Source of the DNA: DATBHM01 sp036557505
GTDB lineage: Bacteria; Actinomycetota; UBA4738; JACQTL01
Reading direction: 5' to 3'
DNA: 18,107 nucleotides
NCBI GenBank assembly: GCA_036557505.1
Contig: DATBHM010000230.1
Coordinates: 1-18,107, forward strand
Below are positions 1 to 6,795 of this stretch, in pieces (within the stretch, counting starts at the first letter, position 1; every line of letters begins with the position of its first letter). A program made the position numbers and the translations under genes. Below the pieces are notes generated by a model. The model was not told the DNA's origin and did no database searches. It saw nothing but the letters and a program-made list of their open reading frames with translations.

Positions 1-1
1 T

Positions 2-2506
2 CCTGATCCCCTCACCGACGAGTTCGCGCACCGCATACGGAAGCTCTTCGACGGGCAGACCGGTGAGCTCCTTCCGTATCTGATGGCCATGCTCGGCTTC
101 CCTCCCGATCCCGCCGCCCTGCGGGAGCTCGAGGCGTTGTCGCCGGAGGCCCGCCAATTCCGGACGACCGAGGCCGTGGTCGAGCTGATCCGCCGTCTCG
201 CCCGGGAGCGCCCCGTGGTGGTCGCGATGGAGGACCTGCACTGGGCCGACGCAGCGTCGATGCATCTCCTGGAGCGGCTGTTCCCGGTGGCGGAGGCAGA
301 GCGGACGCTGCTGGTCATCACCCTCCGACCGGAGCCCGATCATCCGTCGTGGCGCCTGCACGATCGGGCCGTGCGGCTCGCTCCCGAGCGGGTTCACGTC
401 CTCACGCTCGAAGCGCTGCCACCGGGCGCGGATCGGGCGCTGCTGGAGGCAATGGTCGGCCGGCGAACGCTGCCCACCGACGTGGAGCGGCGGATTCTCG
501 GTGCCGCCGAGGGCAATCCCCTGTTCCTGGAGGAGCTCGTCCGGTCGCTGATCGACGCCGAGGCGCTGGTGGCCGAGGGCCGCGGATGGCGCTTCCAGCG
601 CGACGCCCCCCTCGACATCCCGCCGACCGTGGAGCGGCTCATCATCTCCAGGATCGACCGCCTCTCGCCGGGCGCCCGCGACGCGATCCAGGCCGGATCG
701 GTGCTCGGCCGCCAGTTCGGGCGAGATCTCCTCGAGGCCGTGGCCGGCGGCAACGGCGCGCTGTCCGCGGCGCTCGGTGAGCTCCTGTCGGTGGATCTCC
801 TTCGCCAGGAGGCGGCCTCCGTGTACCGCTTCAAGCACGCGCTGATCCAGGAGGCCGCCTACCACAACATGCTCAGGCGCCGACGCCGGGAGCTGCACGC
901 CCGGGCGGCCGAGGCGCTCGAGACCCTGTACTCGGACAAGCTGGAGCCTCCCCACGGGGTCCTCGCGCGGCACTACCGGGGCGCGGGCCGGCTCGAGGAG
1001 TCGCTTCGGTGCTTCGAGCTCGCGGCGACCGAGGCCCGGCGCATCTTCGCGGTGGAGGCGGCGCTCGAGCACTACACCGACGCGCTCGAGGTCGCCGAAA
1101 CCCTCGGGTCCGAGCGGACCGCAGAGCTTCGGCTCCGCCGTGGCCAGGTTCGGGCCCAGGCGGGGCAGTTCGCGGCAGCGAGGGACGACTTCGAGGTGGC
1201 GCTCGGGGCTGCGCGCACGAGGGGGGACCGGGCGCTCGAGGTCGAGGCGATGAACGAGCTGGGGTTCCTGCTCGCCGGCACCGTCAACTACCAGGAGGCC
1301 CTGCCACTCCTCGAGCAGTCCCTGGCGGCCGCGGAGGAGCTGGGGTTCGGCGAAGCGCAGGTCGCGGCCGCTTCGCGGCTCTCGATCGCCTACACGAACC
1401 TGCTCCGGCTCGACCTCGCGGTCGATCGGGCCCGCAGGGCATGGGCCTTGGCCGGCGAGATCGCCGAGGAGCGCTCAGTGGCCATGGCCATGGACGCCCT
1501 GCAGGTCGCGTCCGTGATGGTGGGCGACATGGCGACCGTGGACGAGGTCTCCGCGGCGCTGGTCGAGGTCCACCGGCGGCGCGGCGACCTCTGGTATCTG
1601 CAATTGGCGCTCTTCCAGTGGGCGTGGGTGGACATGGCGGCGGCGCGCTGGGACGCGGCCACGAAGACCCTTTCCGAGGGGCTGGCCGTGAACCGGCGGA
1701 TCGGCGACCGGGGCAACGAACCGATCTTCCTCACCGCGCTCACGTGGGTCGCCCGGGCCCGCGGCCAGTACGGACGAGCCCTGGAGCTGGGACGACGGTC
1801 GATCGAGCTTGCAGCGGAGGTCGGTCATGCGGAGTTCCTCTCATGGGCGGCGCAGCTGCTCGGCTGGACGCTCCTCGAGGTGTTCGCCATTTCCGAAGCG
1901 GTGGAACAGCTCGAACGGTCCGCGGAGGTGGCGGAGGAATCCGGGAATCGCATCGAGATCGTCCGGGCCGCCTGCCACCTGCCGCTCGCCCGCTGGCTGG
2001 CGGGGGACCACGATCGCGCTCTCCAGGAGGCGGTCGCGGCCGAGGGTGTGCTCGGCGAGGTGACCGCGCCCCCCGACCGGCGCTACCTGCAGGGGGCGGA
2101 CGGCCCGATCGCCCTCGCGACGCTCCGCATCGCCGAAGGGGATGCGCCACGGGCCCTGGAGCTCGCCGAGCCCGTCCTGACCGCCGGTCTGGCAGCGCAA
2201 TGGCACGAGGTGGTGGCCGGCGCGGCGCTCGCTTCGGGCCGCGCGAAGGCCATGGTGCACGACACTGCCGGAGCGGTGCGGGTGCTCGAGACGGCCGTCG
2301 ATCGGGCGGAGCGCTGTCACGTTCCCGGGCTCGCTTGGCGGGCCCACGCGGAGCTGGCCGTCGTCGGGCCGCGGGGCGACCGTGCTCCACACGAAGCCAG
2401 GGCCCGAGAGCTCGTGGAGGTCTTGTCCCGTTCGATGGAGGATGCCAGCATGCGACGAACGTTCCTGGACGGCGCAGCGGCGGAGCTTTCGGGAGGGGTC
2501 GGATGA
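2..2506 (+). CDS. AAA-ATPase/TPR signalling protein, C-terminal part (5' end off the window)
   Basis: The frame is open from the first full codon at base 2, so this is the C-terminal 834 residues of a larger protein; the ATG at 83 is internal. Residues 72-83 (VVVAMEDLHWAD) are a Walker B strand of the AAA_16/STAND type, followed by the family motif GNPLFLEEL at 171-179. The Walker A must lie upstream, outside the window. From about residue 300 to 790 the chain is Ala/Leu/Glu-rich helical repeats of TPR type. No C-terminal LuxR helix-turn-helix is visible, which argues against a MalT/LAL regulator. In actinobacteria this ATPase-TPR module usually follows a class III adenylate/guanylate cyclase or a Ser/Thr kinase domain; which one is present here cannot be seen. 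The stop overlaps the next gene by ATGA, implying translational coupling. Confident on architecture, unsure of the signal sensed. Confidence 0.85.
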   Translation, partial: PDPLTDEFAHRIRKLFDGQTGELLPYLMAMLGFPPDPAALRELEALSPEARQFRTTEAVVELIRRLARERPVVVAMEDLHWADAASMHLLERLFPVAEAERTLLVITLRPEPDHPSWRLHDRAVRLAPERVHVLTLEALPPGADRALLEAMVGRRTLPTDVERRILGAAEGNPLFLEELVRSLIDAEALVAEGRGWRFQRDAPLDIPPTVERLIISRIDRLSPGARDAIQAGSVLGRQFGRDLLEAVAGGNGALSAALGELLSVDLLRQEAASVYRFKHALIQEAAYHNMLRRRRRELHARAAEALETLYSDKLEPPHGVLARHYRGAGRLEESLRCFELAATEARRIFAVEAALEHYTDALEVAETLGSERTAELRLRRGQVRAQAGQFAAARDDFEVALGAARTRGDRALEVEAMNELGFLLAGTVNYQEALPLLEQSLAAAEELGFGEAQVAAASRLSIAYTNLLRLDLAVDRARRAWALAGEIAEERSVAMAMDALQVASVMVGDMATVDEVSAALVEVHRRRGDLWYLQLALFQWAWVDMAAARWDAATKTLSEGLAVNRRIGDRGNEPIFLTALTWVARARGQYGRALELGRRSIELAAEVGHAEFLSWAAQLLGWTLLEVFAISEAVEQLERSAEVAEESGNRIEIVRAACHLPLARWLAGDHDRALQEAVAAEGVLGEVTAPPDRRYLQGADGPIALATLRIAEGDAPRALELAEPVLTAGLAAQWHEVVAGAALASGRAKAMVHDTAGAVRVLETAVDRAERCHVPGLAWRAHAELAVVGPRGDRAPHEARARELVEVLSRSMEDASMRRTFLDGAAAELSGGVG

Positions 2507-2928
2507 ACGTTGCGGGGATCCATCACATGACGCTTCGGAGTCGCGACCCGGAGGCGGCCCGGAGCTTCTACCAGGAGGTGCTCGGGCTGGAGTTCATGGA
2601 GATTCCCGTGTCCGGCGACGTCACCTCGATCTGGGAGGGCGCCCCGACCGAAGGTGTGCTGCTCGCGGCGCAGGTCGGGACGACCTTCCTCGTGATCATG
2701 CCCCCCCTCGAGGGAACGGCCGGCGACGATCGGTTCAGCGAATACCGCATCGGCCTCGATCACCTGGCGTTCGCCATCGGGGATCGGGCCGATCTCGATT
2801 CGCTGGTGGAACGCCTCGAAGCCGCGGGGGTCGAGACCCAGGGAGTGGAGACCGACGTCGTGCTGGGAAAGGAATACGTCGCGTTCCGCGACCCGGACAA
2901 CGTCCAGTGCGAGGCCTACCTGTTGTAG
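2503..2928 (+). CDS. VOC-family (glyoxalase/bleomycin-resistance fold) protein
   Basis: This 141-residue protein is a single vicinal-oxygen-chelate domain made of two beta-alpha-beta-beta-beta modules. Module 1 starts with GIHHMTLRSRD (His7/His8) and includes AARSFYQEVLGLEF. Module 2 starts with GLDHLAFAI (His87) and ends FRDPDNVQCEAYL (Glu137). His7 or His8, His87 and Glu137 fit the usual metal-ligand positions, so a metal-dependent enzyme (lyase, isomerase or dioxygenase-like) is more likely than a pure binding protein. The start ATG overlaps the stop of the upstream ATPase/TPR gene (ATGA), so the two are probably translated together. The 18 bases after its stop separate it from the convergent moaA. 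Substrate unknown; family assignment is firm, the specific reaction is not. Confidence 0.9.
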   Translation: MNVAGIHHMTLRSRDPEAARSFYQEVLGLEFMEIPVSGDVTSIWEGAPTEGVLLAAQVGTTFLVIMPPLEGTAGDDRFSEYRIGLDHLAFAIGDRADLDSLVERLEAAGVETQGVETDVVLGKEYVAFRDPDNVQCEAYLL

Positions 2929-2946
2929 GCGGATCTCGGGCGGCGC

Positions 2947-3975
2947 TCAGCCGCCGATCATCGACATGCTGCGATCGGGCTGGACGAAGTCCGGGTGGTT
3001 GATGCGGTGCCCGGGCCACTTCCGCCAGACTCCGCCCCGGATGAGCTGCGCGAGTTCCCCGTCGGACGCACCGGCTCGGAGCGGCCCCCGGAGGTCGGTC
3101 TCCTCGAGGGCGAACAGACACGACCGGAACTGCCCGTCGGCGGTCAGCCGCAGCCGGTTGCAGGTGTCGCAGAACGGCTCGGTGACGCTGGGGATCACGC
3201 CGACCGCGCCGGGCTCGCCGTCGGCGAACCGGTACGTGGTGGCCGGCTCGGGGCCGTGGTCGGGCACGAGTGGGTGTTCGGCGTGGATGCGTTCGAGGAG
3301 CGTGGCGCTCGGCACGACCTTGGCGCGTTCCCAGGCGTGCTCGGCATCGAGCGGCATGTACTCGATGAACCGAACCTCGTAGCCCTTGCGCCGGGCGAGC
3401 TTCGCGAACTCCACCACCTCGTCGTCGTTCGTTCCGCCGATGATCACGACGTTGAGCTTGATGGGCGTGAGGCCGGCGGCCTCAGCGGCGTCGAGCCCCG
3501 CCAGGACGCGTTCGAGCGCGTCGCGCCGAGTCATCTCGGCGAACCGGTGCCGCAGGAGCGAGTCGCACGACACGGTCACCCGGTCGAGGCCGGCGGCGGC
3601 GAGCCTGGCGCTCAGCCGGTCGAGCAGCAGCCCGTTCGTGGTGAGCGACATGTCGATGTCGGGGTTCGCCTCGCGGAGCATCCTCACCAGGACGGCGAGG
3701 TCGGTGCGGATGGTCGGTTCGCCTCCGGTGAGCTTCAGCGAGCGGACCCCGAGGCCGGTGAACACGCCGACCAGCCGCGTGATCTCCTCGAACGTGAGGA
3801 TCTCGGCCCTCGGCAGCCACACGAGCCCCTCGGCGGGCATGCAGTACGTGCACCGGAAGTTGCACCGGTCGGTCACCGAGACGCGCAGGTCGTCCGCGAC
3901 CCGCCCGAGCGTGTCGACGAGCGGCCCCTCGGCGGGTGCGGAGGAAGCCGGAGGTGTCCAGGTTTCCGACGCCAT
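2947..3975 (-). CDS. moaA: GTP 3',8-cyclase, radical SAM (molybdenum cofactor biosynthesis protein A)
   Basis: This gene makes the first enzyme of molybdopterin synthesis, converting GTP to 3',8-cyclo-7,8-dihydro-GTP with S-adenosylmethionine. From ATG 3975 it is 342 residues, normal for the family. The SAM-binding 4Fe-4S motif is Cys38-Cys42-Cys45 (CNFRCTYC), followed by the GGEP strand at 84-87. The second cluster, which binds GTP, is Cys269-Cys272-Cys286, with Arg274 and Arg276 (NRLRLTADG). The protein ends in the essential Gly-Gly (MSMIGG). One oddity is VTVSCDSL at 133-140, where homologues usually have Leu, Val or Ile at the position of Cys137. An in-frame ATG at 4068 adds 31 low-complexity residues and overlaps the divergent gene, so I reject it. 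A TACGCT -10 box just upstream suggests a nearly leaderless mRNA. The mogA-xdhC fusion is divergent; moaC, moaE and moaD are not in the window. Confidence 0.96.
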   Translation of the reverse strand: MASETWTPPASSAPAEGPLVDTLGRVADDLRVSVTDRCNFRCTYCMPAEGLVWLPRAEILTFEEITRLVGVFTGLGVRSLKLTGGEPTIRTDLAVLVRMLREANPDIDMSLTTNGLLLDRLSARLAAAGLDRVTVSCDSLLRHRFAEMTRRDALERVLAGLDAAEAAGLTPIKLNVVIIGGTNDDEVVEFAKLARRKGYEVRFIEYMPLDAEHAWERAKVVPSATLLERIHAEHPLVPDHGPEPATTYRFADGEPGAVGVIPSVTEPFCDTCNRLRLTADGQFRSCLFALEETDLRGPLRAGASDGELAQLIRGGVWRKWPGHRINHPDFVQPDRSMSMIGG

Positions 3976-3984
3976 CTCCAGACA

Positions 3985-3990
3985 AGCGTA
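3985..3990 (-). promoter_or_regulatory. Putative -10 box of moaA
   Basis: The minus strand reads TACGCT (TANNNT form) nine bases before the moaA ATG at 3975. The expected transcription start is about three bases before the ATG, giving an almost leaderless mRNA. A GGAG directly abuts the ATG, too close for normal ribosome binding. No clear -35 is visible. Confidence 0.4.
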
Positions 3991-4054
3991 CGCCCTTCCG
4001 GCATCACCCCGACGGCGGGGACGGCTCGGCGCGTGGGTTGGGGCTTCGACGCGG

Positions 4055-4060
4055 CACAAT
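4055..4060 (+). promoter_or_regulatory. Weak putative -10 box of the mogA-xdhC fusion gene
   Basis: CACAAT lies six bases before the ATG at 4067, placing a transcription start on or next to the A of the ATG (leaderless). It matches only the NANNNT core. No Shine-Dalgarno sequence precedes this ATG, which supports a leaderless mRNA. The 91-base interval 3976-4066 is the shared divergent promoter region with moaA. Confidence 0.3.
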
Positions 4061-4066
4061 AGACGC

Positions 4067-5362
4067 ATGGCGAACGCCGTGGTGGTGACGGTTTCGGACG
4101 GGGTGACCCGCGGGACGCGGGAGGATCGCTCCGGCGACCTCGCCGCCGAGATGCTCGAAGGCGCCGGCTTCGACGGCGTCCGGCGTCACGTGGTGCCCGA
4201 CGAGCGCCCTGAGATCGAATCACTGCTACGGGAGCTCGCGTCGGCCGGGATCGCGCTGGTGGTGACGACGGGGGGGACGGGGTTCGGGCCCCGGGACGTG
4301 ACGCCGGAGGCCACCCGGGCGGTGATCGACCGCGAGGCGCCCGGCCTGGCCGAGCTGATGCGTGCCGCCGGCCTGGCGCACACGCCGCAGGCCGCGCTGT
4401 CCCGGGGGGTGGTCGGGACGGTCGGGTCGACGCTGGTGGTGAACCTCCCAGGGAGCCCGAAGGCCGTTCGCGAGAGCCTCGAGGCCGTCCTCCCGCTGGT
4501 GCCGCACGCCGTCGACCTCATGGCCGGGCACACCGGCGAACACCCGACCGGCCACGAGCCGGAGGGGACCGGGGCACCACCGGCGAACGAGCCCGCTCCG
4601 GCCGCGCCGGGCCGGTGGACCGTGCGGGCAACCGCCATCGCCGCCCGGGGGAACCCGCCCTGCCGGGTGGGGCAGAAGCTCGCGGTCGGCCCCGATGGGC
4701 CGCTCGAGGGGACGCTCGGGTGCGCGGAGTTCGATTCCGGGGTCCTGGGGGACGCCGCCGGCGTGGCCGCCGGCCGGAGCCCGGTCACGAGGACGTACGT
4801 CCACGACCTCGGGGAGATCGACGTGTTCCTCGAGCCCGAGGACGCGCGGCCGGTGGCGGTCGTCGTGACGGCCTCCCCGGTCGGCCTGGAGCTGCTGCGC
4901 GCCACGCGCGCGCTGGGATGGCGGACCGTGCTGGTCGAGTCGCGCGCCGAGCGCATCCGGCCCGCGCACCGCGATGCCGCCGACGAGGTCCGGGCGGATC
5001 TGGACATCGCCTCCCTGGACGCCGACACCTCGGTCGTCCACACCGACCACGACGCGCCGGGCGTGATCGACTCCCTGGCGGCCGCGCTGCGCTCGCAGGC
5101 CGGATTCATCGGGATCCTCGGGACCCGGCGGCACGTCGGCGTCCACGTGGAGCCGCTGCGGGCCAGGGGCTTCGGCGACGCGGAGATGGCCAGGGTGCGT
5201 TCGCCGGTGGGGATGGATCTCGGCGGGCGGTCGCCCGCCGAGATCGCGCTGTCCATCGCCGCGGGGCTCCTCGCGGCCCGTTCGGGCCGCGAGGGCGGGT
5301 GGCTGGACCGGGGGACCCGCCCGTCCGAGGACGGCCCGCCGCACGGGCACGAGCACCGGTGA
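4067..5362 (+). CDS. MogA/MoaB molybdopterin adenylyltransferase domain fused to XdhC/CoxI-family domain
   Basis: The protein has 431 residues in two modules. Residues 1-158 are a MogA/MoaB domain: VTTGGTGFGPRDVTPEAT at 66-83, LSRG at 111-114 and NLPGSPKAV at 126-134 are its phosphate/pterin-binding motifs. It would adenylate molybdopterin before Mo insertion. A Gly/Pro/Glu-rich linker (about 160-182) follows. Residues 183-262 are an XdhC/CoxI N-terminal domain (RVGQKLAVGPDG, LGCAEFD) and 263-412 an XdhC_C Rossmann domain (FIGILGTRRH at 347-356, SPVGMDLGGRSPAEIA at 379-394). XdhC proteins bind mature cofactor and help deliver its sulfurated form to molybdenum hydroxylases. The usual Gly-rich GAGHV of the Rossmann entry is replaced by TASPVG (268-273). 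The open frame continues back to 3386, but that stretch is antisense to moaA; ATG 4067 starts exactly at the MogA domain. The stop overlaps the next gene by GTGA. Confidence 0.88.
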   Translation: MANAVVVTVSDGVTRGTREDRSGDLAAEMLEGAGFDGVRRHVVPDERPEIESLLRELASAGIALVVTTGGTGFGPRDVTPEATRAVIDREAPGLAELMRAAGLAHTPQAALSRGVVGTVGSTLVVNLPGSPKAVRESLEAVLPLVPHAVDLMAGHTGEHPTGHEPEGTGAPPANEPAPAAPGRWTVRATAIAARGNPPCRVGQKLAVGPDGPLEGTLGCAEFDSGVLGDAAGVAAGRSPVTRTYVHDLGEIDVFLEPEDARPVAVVVTASPVGLELLRATRALGWRTVLVESRAERIRPAHRDAADEVRADLDIASLDADTSVVHTDHDAPGVIDSLAAALRSQAGFIGILGTRRHVGVHVEPLRARGFGDAEMARVRSPVGMDLGGRSPAEIALSIAAGLLAARSGREGGWLDRGTRPSEDGPPHGHEHR

Positions 5363-5583
5363 GCGGAGGCGTTCGGATCGCGCTGTCCATCGCCGGCGTG
5401 CTGGTCTCCCTCGCCGGGGCGGTGTTCCTGCTCCAGGGCATCGGCGTGCTCGGAGGAAGCTTCATGAGCAACACGGTGACCTGGACGGTGATCGGCGCGG
5501 TGATGGTCGCCGCCGGCGGCGTCCTGCTGGCCCTCGCCCGGGCCCGCCCGGGGAGCTCGTCGGGTCGGGCGTCCCCGCGATGA
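5359..5583 (+). CDS. Small two-helix integral membrane protein
   Basis: This 74-residue protein starts at GTG 5359, which overlaps the TGA of the mogA-xdhC fusion (GTGA). Helix 1 spans about residues 5-27 (IALSIAGVLVSLAGAVFLLQ) and helix 2 about 39-60 (WTVIGAVMVAAGGVLLALA), with a short GGSFMSN loop and a Gly/Ser/Arg tail. Small proteins of this pattern (a G-x-GVLGGSFM loop between two helices) are common in actinobacteria and have no known function. The overlap suggests co-expression with the molybdenum gene, but nothing shows a functional link. It ends 22 bases from the convergent mreB stop. Confidence 0.7.
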   Translation: MSGGVRIALSIAGVLVSLAGAVFLLQGIGVLGGSFMSNTVTWTVIGAVMVAAGGVLLALARARPGSSSGRASPR

Positions 5584-5605
5584 CCGATCGGAACGACGCC
5601 GGCGG

Positions 5606-6670
5606 CTAGCCGGGGCGCCCCGCCGCGCCGGACAGGCGGTCGAGCAGCGCGCCCGCGCCGCGAACCACACACGACAGCGGCTCCGGGTCCACCCGGACAG
5701 GGACCCCGGCCTCGCGCTGGATCCGGACCGCCAGCCCGGCCAGGAGGGCCCCGCCGCCGGTCAGCGTGATCCCGCGCGCGGCGATGTCCGGCACGATCTC
5801 CGCCGGCATGTGCTCGAAGACGGCCATGGCCGTGTCGACGATGGTGCCCACGGCCTCGGCCATGCCCTCGGCCAGCGCGTCGGAATGCACCCGGACGGTT
5901 TGCGGCCTGCCGGTCGCCGCGTCCCGCCCGAGGAACTCGACCAGCGTGTTCCGCAGCCCCGGCGAGGCCGCGCCCCCGACCACCTTGAGCCGTTCCGCCG
6001 TGCGCTCGCCGACGGCGATCCCGAGCTCCTTGCGGCAGAACGCGATCACCGCCTGGTCGAGCGCGTCGCCACCGATCGGCGCGTTCGCCGTGGCGACGAT
6101 TCCCCCCAGGACGAACACGGCCACGTCGGTCGTGCCGCCGCCGATGTCGACGACCATCGAGCCGCGGGCCCCCTCGACCGGCAGCCCGGCACCGACGGCG
6201 GCCGCCAGGGGCTCGGACACGATGGCCACCCGGCGGGCGCCGGCCTCGAACGCCGCCTCCTCGACGGCGCGCCGTTCGACCTGGGTCACGCCCGACGGGA
6301 CGCACACGATCACCCGGGGGCGGACGAATCGCCGCCGGTGGTGTACGCGCAGCAGGAACTCCCGCAGCAGGTGCTGCGCCGCTTCGAAGTCGCTGATCAC
6401 GCCCGACCGGAGCGGCCGGATGACCTCGATCGGAGCGGGGGCGCGTCCGAGCATCTCCTTGGCCTCGGCCCCGATCGCCAGGAACAGCCCGGTCTCCGTG
6501 TCCAGCGCGGTGAACGAGGGCTGGTCGAGCACCACGCCCCGCCCGCGTTCGAACACGAGCGTGTTGGCGGTTCCGAGATCGACGGCGAGGTCGCGCCCGA
6601 GCGTGTTCCAGGCGCGCCCGAGCCGGGAGCGTCGCCGCGGCGGGGGAAGGCGTTCACCGAGGTCGAACAC
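5606..6670 (-). CDS. mreB: Rod shape-determining protein MreB (actin/Hsp70-fold ATPase)
   Basis: From GTG 6670 the product is 354 residues, close to the usual MreB length of about 340-350. The phosphate-1 motif is DLAVDLGTANTLVF at 27-40, phosphate-2 is VVDIGGGTTDVAVF at 173-186, and the adenosine motif is LTGGGALLAGL at 303-313. AKEMLGRAP and SEPLAAAVGAGLPV are MreB signatures. It would form membrane-associated filaments guiding lateral cell-wall synthesis. The open frame continues back to 6880, but that extension has no MreB similarity and overlaps the divergent gene; GTG 6670 opens with FDLGERLPP, a plausible MreB N-terminus, and is preceded by AAGGTG at about 8 bases. mreC, mreD, rodA and pbp2 are not adjacent, so this may be a paralogue rather than the main rod gene. 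Confidence 0.93.
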   Translation of the reverse strand: MFDLGERLPPPRRRSRLGRAWNTLGRDLAVDLGTANTLVFERGRGVVLDQPSFTALDTETGLFLAIGAEAKEMLGRAPAPIEVIRPLRSGVISDFEAAQHLLREFLLRVHHRRRFVRPRVIVCVPSGVTQVERRAVEEAAFEAGARRVAIVSEPLAAAVGAGLPVEGARGSMVVDIGGGTTDVAVFVLGGIVATANAPIGGDALDQAVIAFCRKELGIAVGERTAERLKVVGGAASPGLRNTLVEFLGRDAATGRPQTVRVHSDALAEGMAEAVGTIVDTAMAVFEHMPAEIVPDIAARGITLTGGGALLAGLAVRIQREAGVPVRVDPEPLSCVVRGAGALLDRLSGAAGRPG

Positions 6671-6700
6671 TGCAACGACACCTTGGGGAAGTGGGGAGCG

Positions 6701-6706
6701 ATCATA
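6701..6706 (-). promoter_or_regulatory. Putative -10 box of mreB
   Basis: The minus strand reads TATGAT, one mismatch from the sigma-70 consensus. The predicted start near 6694 gives a leader of about 24 bases carrying AAGGTG before GTG 6670. No TTGACA-like -35 is present at the right distance. Confidence 0.5.
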
Positions 6707-6781
6707 GGCCCGTGGCCCGCCCCGCGGTGGGATTTCGGCGGCCGAGCCGTGCCTTGACGCCAATCCGACGGCGCGATGGGT

Positions 6782-6787
6782 TAGGTT
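6782..6787 (+). promoter_or_regulatory. Putative -10 box of the first phosphoesterase gene (near-leaderless)
   Basis: TAGGTT lies eight bases before ATG 6796, predicting transcription from about two bases before the start codon. No Shine-Dalgarno sequence is present. The same hexamer with the same eight-base spacing precedes the phosphoesterase gene at 17102. A TTGACG at 6754-6759 is 22 bases upstream, too far for a standard -35. Confidence 0.45.
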
Positions 6788-6795
6788 GGGCTTCC

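Noticed and set aside
1009..2502. Extension of the VOC frame upstream to 1009
   Set aside because: The extension is Gly/Arg-rich shadow of the TPR region; the VOC fold starts exactly at ATG 2503 with an ATGA overlap.
3386..4066. Extension of the mogA-xdhC frame upstream to 3386
   Set aside because: It is Ser/Arg-rich, antisense to moaA, and precedes a perfect MogA N-terminus at ATG 4067.
6754..6759. TTGACG as the -35 box of the first phosphoesterase gene
   Set aside because: It is 22 bases from the TAGGTT -10 box, outside the usual 16-19.
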